From DTU019 sp050949825 (lineage in GTDB: Bacteria; Bacillota; Syntrophomonadia; Syntrophomonadales; Syntrophomonadaceae), in NCBI GenBank assembly GCA_050949825.1, contig JBMNGL010000007.1, positions 186,001 to 250,000 on the forward strand: a stretch of 64,000 nt of DNA, in the 5' to 3' direction. Under the pieces are notes generated by a model, which was given only the letters and a program-made list of their open reading frames with translations, made no database searches and was not told the origin of the DNA. A program made the position numbers and the translations under genes. Below are positions 50,440 to 59,153 of the stretch, in pieces; the first letter of the stretch is position 1, and every line of letters begins with the position of its first letter.

Positions 50440-51511
50440 TGAAATACTTATCATCGGGCTGGGTCTGATTGGTGGGTCACTGGGTCTGGCTTTACAGGGA
50501 TCGGCCCTGGTAAAGCGGATAAGCGGTTATGATGTACAGCAGGAAGCGGTAGCCAGGGCTATCTCCATGGGGGCTATCGATGAGAGTCCAGCACTTTCCA
50601 GCGCAGTGTACAGGGCGGATATTATATTCTTGTGCACCTCTTTAGCGGCTTATCCTGAAATAATCGATGGCATTCGCCCCTACATCAAAGCGGGAACAAT
50701 AATTACTGATGTAGGCAGCACCAAAAAGAAGGTTATGGCGCTGTTTGCAGAGCTTCCTGAAGATATTTACGGCATCGGGGGCCATCCCATGGCTGGTGCT
50801 GAGATTGCCGGCATTAAGGGGGCGGACCGTTACCTGTTTGAAAACGCGGTCTATGTATTAACCTCTTTTGCTCATACCCCGCCGGCACAGGTCGATAAAC
50901 TGAGCAGATTGGTAGCTGAGACCGGTGCCAAGGTGCAGATCATGGATGCCGACCTGCATGATAAGGTAGTGGCGCAGGTTAGCCATCTCCCTCATCTTGC
51001 TGCGGTGGCCCTTTTAAATATTACTGGAGCAGACCGCCAGGCGATGATGATGGCTGCAGGCGGATTCCGGGACACTACCCGGGTGGCATCAGGGAATTCA
51101 GCCTTATGGCAGGACATTATCCTGTCCAATCAGAAGTATATTGTTGCAGAATTGGATTGCTTTATAGCGGAGTTGGAAAAAATAAAAACAGCGCTAGAGG
51201 AAGGTAAAAGGGGTCTGCTAGGCACAAAATTAGAGGAAGCCCGCAGCATCAGGGAGCGGATTCCCCACCTGCAGCGCACCTACGTGGGCGGCTGTGCCGA
51301 CATAATCTGCATGGTGCCAGATCAGCCCGGCATTATTGGATATCTGGGCAATATCCTGGGCAGCGAGCAGGTAAATATTGTTGATCTGGAAATCCTCAGG
51401 GTTAGGGAAGGAGATGGAGGCACTATCCGTATAAGTGTTCCTGATTACGAAGCGGCCCGACGTGCTGTAACCGCGCTGCAAAAAGAACAAATAAAGGCCT
51501 GGATCAAATAA
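50429..51511 (+). CDS. tyrA: Prephenate dehydrogenase with C-terminal ACT domain
   Basis: Oxidises prephenate to 4-hydroxyphenylpyruvate for tyrosine. The 360-residue protein has the NAD site IIGLGLIGGSLGLAL, the catalytic histidines in GIGGHPMAGAE and VSHLPHLAAVALL, and an ACT domain from about residue 290 (IICMVPDQPGIIGYLGNIL) for feedback by tyrosine. The TTG at 50429 lies inside aroF about 10 bases after GGAAGG. Confidence 0.93.
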   Translation: MKPDEILIIGLGLIGGSLGLALQGSALVKRISGYDVQQEAVARAISMGAIDESPALSSAVYRADIIFLCTSLAAYPEIIDGIRPYIKAGTIITDVGSTKKKVMALFAELPEDIYGIGGHPMAGAEIAGIKGADRYLFENAVYVLTSFAHTPPAQVDKLSRLVAETGAKVQIMDADLHDKVVAQVSHLPHLAAVALLNITGADRQAMMMAAGGFRDTTRVASGNSALWQDIILSNQKYIVAELDCFIAELEKIKTALEEGKRGLLGTKLEEARSIRERIPHLQRTYVGGCADIICMVPDQPGIIGYLGNILGSEQVNIVDLEILRVREGDGGTIRISVPDYEAARRAVTALQKEQIKAWIK

Positions 51512-51523
51512 GGGGGTTTTGTT

Positions 51524-52816
51524 GTGGATGTAAATATTACCCAGTCCAAAGCCCTGCGGGGGGAGATACAGGTCAGCGCAGACAAATCAATATCCCACCG
51601 GGCGTTGATCTTTGCGGCCCTGGCTCATGGTGAGAGTACCGTGCGAAATATCCTGCAGGCCCAGGATACCTTTTCGACCTGTTTTTGTTTGCGGCAATTA
51701 GGCGTCGATATACGCTCTGAGCAAGAGGGTTTGATCATTGCCGGAAAGGGTTGGGAAGCACTGCGAGAGCCAGAAGACGTTTTAAACTGTGGCAATTCCG
51801 GCACCACCATGCGACTCTTGGCCGGATTGCTGGCCGGGCGCCCCTTTCTTTCCATTCTAAATGGTGATGCTTCATTGCGCCAGCGGCCAATGCAACGAGT
51901 CATTGAGCCTTTAAATAAGATGGGCGCCGCCATATCTGCCCGGCAGAAGGGTCTGGCTCCCCTGGCAATACAGGGAGGTCCTTTGTTAGGGATTGAATAC
52001 CGTCTTGCGGTTGCCAGTGCGCAGCTGAAATCAGCCCTCTTGTTGGCAGGATTGCAGGCTCAGGGCAAGACGGTTCTGCAGGAACCTGATCCTTCCAGGG
52101 ACCACAGCGAACGCATGCTGTCGGCCATGGGGGCGGACATACAGGTAGAGAGCCAAACCATAACCCTCTGTCCGGGTCATCCTTTACAGCCGCAGCAGTT
52201 TGTGGTACCCGGAGACATTTCTTCGGCGGCCTTTTTTATAGTTGCCGCCACCATTGTGCCCGGATCAGAGCTTTTGATTCGCAATGTAGGCATTAATCCG
52301 ACCCGGGCTGGCATTATCGAGGTTCTTTCCGCGATGGGGGCCCGTATTAACATGGAAAACACCCGGGTGCTGGAAGGTGAGCCGGTAGCTGACCTGTTGG
52401 TGCGCAGTTCCTCTTTACATGGCCTGGTGATAAAAGGCAATATGATTCCCCGTTTGCTTGATGAGATTCCTGTTCTGGCTGTGGCCATGGCCGTAGCCGA
52501 AGGTGAGTCCCGCATCGAAGATGCCGGGGAATTGCGGGTCAAGGAATCGGATCGCATCACTGCCATCTGCAGTCAACTCAATAAAATGGGGGCTTCCCTT
52601 GAGGAGCTGCCCCATGGTTTGCAGATTACGGGGAAACCTGGCCAGCTCAAAGGGGCGGCAGTGCACAGCTGCGGCGATCACCGCATTGCTATGAGCCTGG
52701 CCGTAGCCGCTCTGCTGGCCGGTGGAGAAACCGTTATTAGCGGCGCACAGGTAGTGGATATATCTTTTCCCCGATTCTGGTCACTGCTGCAAACCTTAAG
52801 CAAGTCATCCTCCTGA
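51524..52816 (+). CDS. aroA: 3-phosphoshikimate 1-carboxyvinyltransferase (EPSP synthase)
   Basis: Sixth shikimate-pathway enzyme: joins shikimate-3-phosphate and PEP. The 430-residue protein has DKSISHRALIFAALA, the PEP-binding NCGNSGTTMRLLAGLLAG, RDHSERML and RVKESDRI-like LRVKESDRITAI. The segment NCGNSGTTMRL has a glycine at the position where class I enzymes are glyphosate-sensitive; sensitivity itself is not determined. The start is a GTG at 51524. Confidence 0.96.
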   Translation: MDVNITQSKALRGEIQVSADKSISHRALIFAALAHGESTVRNILQAQDTFSTCFCLRQLGVDIRSEQEGLIIAGKGWEALREPEDVLNCGNSGTTMRLLAGLLAGRPFLSILNGDASLRQRPMQRVIEPLNKMGAAISARQKGLAPLAIQGGPLLGIEYRLAVASAQLKSALLLAGLQAQGKTVLQEPDPSRDHSERMLSAMGADIQVESQTITLCPGHPLQPQQFVVPGDISSAAFFIVAATIVPGSELLIRNVGINPTRAGIIEVLSAMGARINMENTRVLEGEPVADLLVRSSSLHGLVIKGNMIPRLLDEIPVLAVAMAVAEGESRIEDAGELRVKESDRITAICSQLNKMGASLEELPHGLQITGKPGQLKGAAVHSCGDHRIAMSLAVAALLAGGETVISGAQVVDISFPRFWSLLQTLSKSSS

Positions 52817-52845
52817 ACCGGTTTGAAAAACTTTCCGGGCAGTGT

Positions 52846-52873
52846 TTTGCAGTCGGTTGAGGTATGCTAAAAT
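52846..52873 (+). promoter_or_regulatory. Promoter of cmk
   Basis: TTTGCA (52846-52851) and an extended -10 TGCTAAAAT (TAAAAT at 52868-52873) are spaced by 16 bases, 30 bases before the cmk ATG. Confidence 0.6.
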
Positions 52874-52902
52874 AGATACGAGCATAATTGGGTGGTAAAC
52901 GA

Positions 52903-53559
52903 ATGAAAATTGCGATTGATGGCCCTGCTGGTGCTGGGAAAAGCACCGTGGCGAGAAGATTGGCCAGTGAACTTGGCTTTACTTATATAGATACCGGTGC
53001 AATGTATCGAGCCCTGACTTTGAAAGCCCTCAACGAGGGTATTGATCTCAATGACTCCAGCTTGCTGGAGCAGCTGGCAGACACCACTGATATCCGCTTT
53101 GAGACCCATTTCGATAGCCAGATCGTAATCAGCGAGGGAAAAGATGTAACCAGCCAAATCCGGGCACCGCAGGTTAGTGAGGCGGTTTCGATTGTATCCG
53201 CACATCCTGGGGTAAGACGTGTTATGGTGGGAATTCAGCAAACCATGGCACAGACCTGTTCTGTGGTTATGGATGGCAGGGATATCGGCGAATATGTACT
53301 GCCCGATGCTGATTACAAGTTTTATTTAACCGCCTCTATCGAGGAACGGGTTCGCCGCCGGGCACAAGAAATGGAAATGCGGGGCTATCAGGCTGATCTT
53401 AATAGAATACGCGAAGAGATCGCCAAAAGGGATCAACTTGATTCCCAGCGCCCGGTAGGAGCATTAAGAATACTGCCGGACCATCTGGCTCTGGACACCA
53501 GCAATATGACTGAAGATGAGGTATTGCAGGCCATTCAAACCAGAATACGGGGGGCGTAA
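52903..53559 (+). CDS. cmk: Cytidylate kinase
   Basis: Phosphorylates CMP and dCMP. The 218-residue protein has the P-loop IDGPAGAGKSTVARRLA, YIDTGAMYRALTL, DGRDIGEYVLPDADYKFYL and SRP-like RDQLDSQRPVGAL. The ATG at 52903 follows GGGTGG. It is part of the widely conserved order aroA-cmk-plsC-ispH-S1. Confidence 0.95.
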   Translation: MKIAIDGPAGAGKSTVARRLASELGFTYIDTGAMYRALTLKALNEGIDLNDSSLLEQLADTTDIRFETHFDSQIVISEGKDVTSQIRAPQVSEAVSIVSAHPGVRRVMVGIQQTMAQTCSVVMDGRDIGEYVLPDADYKFYLTASIEERVRRRAQEMEMRGYQADLNRIREEIAKRDQLDSQRPVGALRILPDHLALDTSNMTEDEVLQAIQTRIRGA

Positions 53560-53560
53560 T

Positions 53561-54154
53561 ATGTTTTACGCGATCATCAGGGGGCTTTTCAAAATCTTTT
53601 TGATGTTTCTTGGTTTGAAAGTTGAGGGATTACATAACCTACCAAAAACAGGGCCGGTAATCGTGGCTGCCAATCATGTCAGCAATTGGGATCCAATCCT
53701 GGTAGGTGTGGCTTTATCCCGGCCTATTCATTTTATGGCCAAAGCGGAACTATTTGAAAATGCGTTGCTCAGGGTAATACTCCGGGGCTTAAATGCCTTC
53801 CCGGTCAACCGGGGCACAGCAGACCGCAATGCCATACGCCAGGCCCTGGCAAGGCTGCAATCCGGTGAAATGCTGGGCATTTTCCCGGAAGGGGCGCGGC
53901 GCAAGGTGGCGCCGCAGGCAGGCATTCAGCCCGGTGTGGCTATGCTGGCCATCAAAAGCGGGTCTGTAGTGGTTCCGGTAGCAGTAACAGGTACGGAAGG
54001 AAGATTTCCCTGTGGGTGGTGTCGTGATCTACGGGTTCGTATCGGCGAACCGATGGATTTGGTGTCGTATCGCGGCGAAAAACCCAACTCTGCGTTGCTG
54101 GGAAGGGTAAGCCAGGAAATTATGGCACAAATTAATTTACTTTTGTGTAAATAA
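53561..54154 (+). CDS. plsC: 1-acyl-sn-glycerol-3-phosphate acyltransferase
   Basis: Adds the second acyl chain in phosphatidate synthesis. The 197-residue membrane-associated protein has the HX4D motif NHVSNWD, a block FPVNRGTADRNAIRQAL, and IFPEGARR. It starts one base after cmk with GGGGGGCG upstream and is followed by a terminator-free 56-base gap. Confidence 0.94.
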   Translation: MFYAIIRGLFKIFLMFLGLKVEGLHNLPKTGPVIVAANHVSNWDPILVGVALSRPIHFMAKAELFENALLRVILRGLNAFPVNRGTADRNAIRQALARLQSGEMLGIFPEGARRKVAPQAGIQPGVAMLAIKSGSVVVPVAVTGTEGRFPCGWCRDLRVRIGEPMDLVSYRGEKPNSALLGRVSQEIMAQINLLLCK

Positions 54155-54210
54155 AGAAGGATTTACCTAACATTTTACGAATCTATATAGTATTTGCGGG
54201 GTAAAGATTA

Positions 54211-56211
54211 GTGCAAACCAAAATAGCCCGTCACGCCGGTTTTTGTGCCGGCGTAAAAAGGGCCGTTCAGCTTGCCGACGAAGCTTGTACCCGGTCAGGA
54301 ACCTGGTATACGCTGGGTCCGTTGGTTCACAATGAAGCCGTGGTGCAAAAATTTAGAGAGCAGGGGATTGCACCAATAGATGATGCTGATCAACTGCAAT
54401 CCGGGCAGGGACTCATCATTCGCTCCCACGGGTGTCTTCCCCAGACCATAAGCAAGGCACAGGAGCGGGGAATTACCATTTTAGATGCTACCTGTCCACG
54501 GGTTAAAAGGATTCAGCAATTGGTTGCCGAATTGGACCAACAAGGATACACTGTGGTTGTATTTGGGGATGTGGAGCATCCTGAGGTGCAGGGAATTTTG
54601 GGATGGTGTGAAGCAGCGACTGTAATCAAAGATAGCGACCAGGCCGATTGCCTTTCCAGGATGGACAAAGTAGGGGTTGTATCACAGACTACCAAAGATC
54701 CCCAGGATTTTTATGCGACTGTGGAAAGGATCCTGCCAAAAGCAGCCGAGCTGAGGGTGTTTAACACCATATGCTCAGCCACCACCAAGCGCCTTCAGGC
54801 CGCCCGGGAATTAAGCCGCCAGGTTGATTTGATGATAGTGATTGGTGACCCACACAGTTCTAATACAGCCACTCTTGTTAAAGAGTGTTTAAATACCGGG
54901 GTTATGACCTTCAGAGTACAGGATGCATCAGAAATTGAGCCCGGCTGGTTTCAGCCCACTACGATTGTCGGTATCACTGCAGGCGCTTCTACTCCGGATT
55001 GGATTATTAAGGAGGTATTGAGTAGGATGACAGGTTATGACGAAGAAGAAAGGGAAGATCAGAATCAAGCCGGAGAGAAGCCAGGCAACGAAGAATCCTT
55101 TGCCAAACTTGAGGCTGAAATGGCGGGTCTTGCAACTCCCAGCCGGGGAGAGGTGATAAAGGGCACGGTCGTTCAAGTATTGGATGATGAAGTGATGGTT
55201 GATGTCGGCGGCAAGTCAGAAGGTGTGATTCCGCTTCGCGAAATGTCCCTCAAGGAGGTAAGCTCAGCTCGCGAATTGGTACAGGTTGGTGACGAAATTG
55301 AAGTCCTGGTCCTGAAATGGGATGATGATGGCACCATTCTCTTGTCCAAGAAAAAGGTGGACTTTAAAAAGACCCTGGATGAACTGGAAATTGCTTTCAC
55401 GGAGAAACGACCCATTGAAGGCACTGTGGTGGAGAGCGTCAAAGGCGGACTGCTAGCCGATGTGGGTGTGGTGGGTTTTCTGCCCGCTTCCCATGTAGAC
55501 GACGGCTATGTCAAGAATCTGGATGATTATATTGGCAGAACCATGCTTTTTCATATCATTGAATTCAACCGCAACAAACGGCGTGGCTCCCAGGTGGTCT
55601 TGTCCCGCCGCGAACTGGTCTTGGAAGAAAAGAACCGCCAGAAAACAGAGTTCTGGCAGGGTATTGCCGAGGGTCAGACCCGGCAGGGCATTGTAAAACG
55701 CATTGTCGATTATGGAGCTTTTATCGATCTGGGGGGATACGAAGGACTTTTGCATGTATCTGAACTGGATCACCGCCGGGTGGAGCACCCTGCTGATATC
55801 CTCAATGAGGGCGATGAGATTGAGGTCTATATCCTGGGTTTGGATCGGGAAAAAGAACGGGTATCATTGAGCCGCAAGAAACTGCTCAAGAGTCCCTGGG
55901 AACTGGCCCTGGAAAAGTACCATCAAGGGGATATCGTAGAGGGTATGGTGGTGAGAATCGCTCCCTTCGGTGCCTTTGTGGAGTTGGATCCGGGCGTGGA
56001 TGGCCTGGTACACATCTCCCAACTGGCAGATTATCGTGTGGAAAAACCTGAAGATGTTGTTAAGGCTGGAGACCGGGTACAGGTTAAAATCATCAGCATT
56101 GACCCTGCTGAAAAGCGCATTGGGTTATCTGTCAAGGAAGCCAAAAATGATGCCAACCGCGTGGAAGTGGACGAATACCTGGAAGCCCAGCCGAACGATG
56201 ACGACGAATAG
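54211..56211 (+). CDS. ispH-rpsA: Fused HMBPP reductase (IspH) and S1 RNA-binding protein
   Basis: A 666-residue fusion. Residues 1-285 are IspH, which makes IPP and DMAPP with a [4Fe-4S] cluster held by three cysteines (AGFCAGVKRAV, LDATCPRV, NTICSATTKR). After an acidic linker (YDEEEREDQNQAGEK) come four S1 domains beginning with GEVIKGTVVQVLDDEV, RPIEGTVVESVKGGL, RQGIVKRIVDYGAFI and GDIVEGMVVRIAPFGAF. The fusion is common in Clostridia. Whether the S1 part acts on the ribosome is uncertain. The start is a GTG at 54211. Confidence 0.95.
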   Translation: MQTKIARHAGFCAGVKRAVQLADEACTRSGTWYTLGPLVHNEAVVQKFREQGIAPIDDADQLQSGQGLIIRSHGCLPQTISKAQERGITILDATCPRVKRIQQLVAELDQQGYTVVVFGDVEHPEVQGILGWCEAATVIKDSDQADCLSRMDKVGVVSQTTKDPQDFYATVERILPKAAELRVFNTICSATTKRLQAARELSRQVDLMIVIGDPHSSNTATLVKECLNTGVMTFRVQDASEIEPGWFQPTTIVGITAGASTPDWIIKEVLSRMTGYDEEEREDQNQAGEKPGNEESFAKLEAEMAGLATPSRGEVIKGTVVQVLDDEVMVDVGGKSEGVIPLREMSLKEVSSARELVQVGDEIEVLVLKWDDDGTILLSKKKVDFKKTLDELEIAFTEKRPIEGTVVESVKGGLLADVGVVGFLPASHVDDGYVKNLDDYIGRTMLFHIIEFNRNKRRGSQVVLSRRELVLEEKNRQKTEFWQGIAEGQTRQGIVKRIVDYGAFIDLGGYEGLLHVSELDHRRVEHPADILNEGDEIEVYILGLDREKERVSLSRKKLLKSPWELALEKYHQGDIVEGMVVRIAPFGAFVELDPGVDGLVHISQLADYRVEKPEDVVKAGDRVQVKIISIDPAEKRIGLSVKEAKNDANRVEVDEYLEAQPNDDDE

Positions 56212-56232
56212 ACTTAAAAGTTGGGATATAAG

Positions 56233-56448
56233 ATGCCGATTTATGAATTCAAGTGCAAGGACTGCGAGCACAAATTCGAGGTGCTGACTGCTATGGGACA
56301 ACGGGATGAGGTTAGATGCCCGGGTTGCCAGTCCTCTAATTTAGAATCCCTGCTATCATTATTCAATACTACAGGAACTGGTGAAAAGAGTAGGCCGGAG
56401 GCCTGCCAAGGCTGCAGTAACAATTATTGCAGCAACTTTCCCCGCTAG
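56233..56448 (+). CDS. FmdB-family zinc-ribbon protein
   Basis: A 71-residue protein starting with PIYEFKCKDCEHKFEVL, with a second pair CPGC, forming one zinc ribbon as in FmdB-type putative regulators. The tail adds CQGCSNNYC. Function is unknown. The ATG at 56233 matches the usual family start, although the ribosome site is weak. Confidence 0.88.
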   Translation: MPIYEFKCKDCEHKFEVLTAMGQRDEVRCPGCQSSNLESLLSLFNTTGTGEKSRPEACQGCSNNYCSNFPR

Positions 56449-56450
56449 AT

Positions 56451-56480
56451 AAAAGGGCTGCCGGCGGCAGCCTTTTCTAT
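56451..56480 (+). terminator. Terminator after fmdB
   Basis: AAAAGGGCTGCC (56451-56462) and GGCAGCCTTTT (56466-56476) pair with one bulged G, followed by CTATT. It ends the aro/isoprenoid unit before mobA. Confidence 0.75.
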
Positions 56481-56504
56481 TACGACACAATAAGGAGTCC
56501 ATCG

Positions 56505-57098
56505 ATGTCTAGTGCCGCTATATTAGCCGGGGGACGCAGTTCGCGTATGGGCAGTAATAAGGCTCTGGCCAGCCTTAATGGCGTTACGGTGTTAGAATAT
56601 ATTTTAGGTCGACTGCAGCCCCGCTTTGAAGAAATACTAATTGTGACTAATGAACCGGCTTTGTTTGAGTTCTACCCAGCCCGGGTGATAACCGATATAT
56701 ATCCCCGCAAGGGGCCTATAGCGGGCATCCATGCCGCATTGAGCTCCATTTCGGAAAAACAGCTTTTCCTGCTCAGTTGTGATATGCCGTTTATCCAGGT
56801 GAAACTAATATTTCACATGTTAGAGCATTCTGCAGATTATGATGCCGTCGTTCCAGTGGTTGCAGGGCGTATACAACCTACTGCGGCTGTATATCAGAAA
56901 AGCTGCCTGCCTCTTTTAACCGATTGCCTGGAAAACGATAAACTTAAGCTGACCAGGATTTTCGAGGATCTGCACACCTTGTATATTGAAGAAGCGGTAT
57001 TGTCCTCTTTTGGACCGGTAAAGGAGATGTTTTTCAACATCAATGACCCAACCGCTCTGGAAAAGGCCAGGGAAATTGCAAGGAGGGGTTTGCGATAA
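56505..57098 (+). CDS. mobA: Molybdenum cofactor guanylyltransferase
   Basis: Joins GMP to molybdopterin to form the bis-MGD cofactor used by formate dehydrogenases and similar enzymes. The 197-residue protein has the nucleotidyltransferase motif LAGGRSSRMGSNKAL, DIYPRKGPIAGIHAAL and LLSCDMPFI. The ATG at 56505 follows TAAGGAG; upstream in-frame sequence runs back into the terminator. It overlaps fni by 4 bases if that gene starts at 57095. Confidence 0.92.
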   Translation: MSSAAILAGGRSSRMGSNKALASLNGVTVLEYILGRLQPRFEEILIVTNEPALFEFYPARVITDIYPRKGPIAGIHAALSSISEKQLFLLSCDMPFIQVKLIFHMLEHSADYDAVVPVVAGRIQPTAAVYQKSCLPLLTDCLENDKLKLTRIFEDLHTLYIEEAVLSSFGPVKEMFFNINDPTALEKAREIARRGLR

Positions 57099-58141
57099 GG
57101 AGCAGGCGTAAAGATGAGCATATTCATATCGCCGGTACATCACAGGACGGACCGGCTACAAGCGGCTTTGAGGATGTATTTTTGCTTCATCAGGCCCTGC
57201 CCGAACTTGATTTTGACAGCATCGATCTGCGCCAGGGCTTCCTGGGCAAAACCTTGCAGTACCCCCTGTTGATCAATGCTATGACCGGCGGCACCGGTTT
57301 AGCGACTGACATTAACCGCTCTCTGGCCGCAGCGGCCAGGGATTTCGGCCTGGCTATGGCAGTGGGCTCACAGCATATAGCCCTGGCTGAGCCGGCCCGC
57401 AGACCTTCTTTTACGGTGGTGCGGGAGGTCAACCCGCACGGTTTGATCATTGCCAATGTCAGTGCCTCGGCAAGGCCTGAAGAGGCTCTACAGGCCGTCG
57501 ATATGATTAAGGCCGACGGCTTGCAGCTTCATCTAAATGTACCCCAGGAACTGGCCATGCGGGAAGGAGAACGGCATTTTGCGGGTGTAATTAACAACAT
57601 CAGGCGGATAGCGGCTTTAAGCCCGGTTCCCATTATCGCCAAAGAGGTGGGCTTTGGACTGTGCAAGGAAAGTGTCAGTTTGCTCTATAATGCCGGAATA
57701 ACCTGGTTTGATAATGGTGGCCAGGGGGGTACCAATTTTATTGCTATTGAAGATTCGCGTCAGGGTTGTTTTGCCGGAGAACTGGATGGCTGGGGTTTGC
57801 CTACAGCTGTCAGCCTGGCAGAGATTGTTTCTCTGCAACTGCCCATTCAAGTCATCGCTTCCGGGGGAATCAGAACTGCGGTTGACGCCGCCAAAGCTAT
57901 TTGTATGGGAGCACAGATGGCAGGCATGGCCGGGCCATTATTAAAGATTCTTATTCATCAAGGACCTGACGCCCTGGGCAACTATCTGCAGGAATGGATT
58001 TACCGCCTTAAAGCGGTGTTTTTAATGACTGGATCCCGCAACATTGAAGCACTTCAACACAAGCCTCTGCTCATATTGGGGCAAACCGCCGCCTGGCTTA
58101 AGGCCCGCAATATCGATCCCCACCAATGGTCCCGCAGCTAA
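57095..58141 (+). CDS. fni: Isopentenyl-diphosphate isomerase type 2, ATA start
   Basis: FMN-dependent interconversion of IPP and DMAPP. The 348-residue protein has RKDEHIHIA, INAMTGGT, AVGSQHIAL, LHLNVPQEL, GFG and WFDNGGQGGTNFIAIE, and ASGGIRTAVDAAK. The RKDEH segment is invariant in this family and lies at the very start. Upstream of it the frame has no ATG, GTG, TTG or CTG back to a TGA at 57044. ATA at 57095, 6 bases after AGGAGGGG, is the best start. The mobA stop overlaps it. With ispH nearby it balances the two C5 units. Confidence 0.88.
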   Translation: MRSRRKDEHIHIAGTSQDGPATSGFEDVFLLHQALPELDFDSIDLRQGFLGKTLQYPLLINAMTGGTGLATDINRSLAAAARDFGLAMAVGSQHIALAEPARRPSFTVVREVNPHGLIIANVSASARPEEALQAVDMIKADGLQLHLNVPQELAMREGERHFAGVINNIRRIAALSPVPIIAKEVGFGLCKESVSLLYNAGITWFDNGGQGGTNFIAIEDSRQGCFAGELDGWGLPTAVSLAEIVSLQLPIQVIASGGIRTAVDAAKAICMGAQMAGMAGPLLKILIHQGPDALGNYLQEWIYRLKAVFLMTGSRNIEALQHKPLLILGQTAAWLKARNIDPHQWSRS

Positions 58142-58280
58142 AAGAAGCGAAATAATTCCCTTCAAAAACCTAATAATGGATTTTATTTTTGCCTGCCACC
58201 GTTAACGTCGCTGCCTTACATAAAAACATTGGGGCGGGGAAATCTATTGGCATAAGACATTAGAAAGGATGTGGCTTATT

Positions 58281-59153
58281 ATGGCCAATTTTCCCTTTGG
58301 TCTGATTGCGCTTTTGGTGGTATCCATCCTGATTTATTTTGGGGTGGCTCACCGCGCCTTGGACCGTTTGCGCATGACCGACCGAACTGCCCTGGGTATG
58401 ATTGCTGCCATTATTATAGGCAGTTTTATCGATATCCCGGTAAGCTCCAGGGTAACCATCAACCTGGGCGGGGTGATCACCGTGGGTATTGCAGTCTGGT
58501 TGTGGCTGGGTGCAGGCACTGCTTTCGAAAAGCTCCGCTCTGCGATTGCTGCAGTAGTTACCGCCCTGGTGTTATTCATTGGTGCACGCTTTCTGGGAGC
58601 AGAACCGGAGACGGTGTTTGTTGATCCCCTTTATATTTACCCGTTGGTAGCGGGTATTGTCGGCTACCTGGCGGGAAGGTCACGGCGCGGCGCCTTTTTT
58701 GCTGCGGTAATGGGTGTGCTGGCCTTGGATATTGGTCAATACCTCTATCTGGTTCGCGGCGGGATACGGGGCACCGTTCACCTTGGCGGGGCCGGCGCCT
58801 TCGATTCGTTGGTTCTGGCAGGCATTGTGGCTATTTTATTAGCAGAGCTGATTGGCGAGAGCCTGGAACGGATGGTCGGAGGTCCCCGCAGTGATGATAA
58901 AGATCCTGCACTGCTGGAAAACCTGCGCGAACCGGAACCGGCCCGTAAACCAGCACATGGCGGCGGAGAAGCTGGTTATACCGAGCATGACAAGGATGAT
59001 GAACCTGACCGGGAAGGGTTTAAGGATTGGGAAGATCGCATCTCTGCTAATGAGCACATAGTATCGTCCCAGGCGGATCAAGAAACCAACTGGGAGGATC
59101 GCATCGAGATCATTGGGGAAACAAGAAGAGATAGGGGTGATGACAATGGCTAG
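58281..59153 (+). CDS. DUF1614-family membrane protein
   Basis: A 290-residue protein. The first 200 residues have about seven hydrophobic segments and family phrases (ALGMIAAIIIGSFIDIPV, INLGGVITVGIAVWLWLG, YIYPLVAGIVGYLAG). The last 85 residues are charged and probably cytosolic, with NWEDRIEIIGE at the end. DUF1614 has no assigned function. Its 8-base overlap with spoIIP suggests a link to sporulation. An ATG at 58269 is also possible. Confidence 0.8.
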   Translation: MANFPFGLIALLVVSILIYFGVAHRALDRLRMTDRTALGMIAAIIIGSFIDIPVSSRVTINLGGVITVGIAVWLWLGAGTAFEKLRSAIAAVVTALVLFIGARFLGAEPETVFVDPLYIYPLVAGIVGYLAGRSRRGAFFAAVMGVLALDIGQYLYLVRGGIRGTVHLGGAGAFDSLVLAGIVAILLAELIGESLERMVGGPRSDDKDPALLENLREPEPARKPAHGGGEAGYTEHDKDDEPDREGFKDWEDRISANEHIVSSQADQETNWEDRIEIIGETRRDRGDDNG

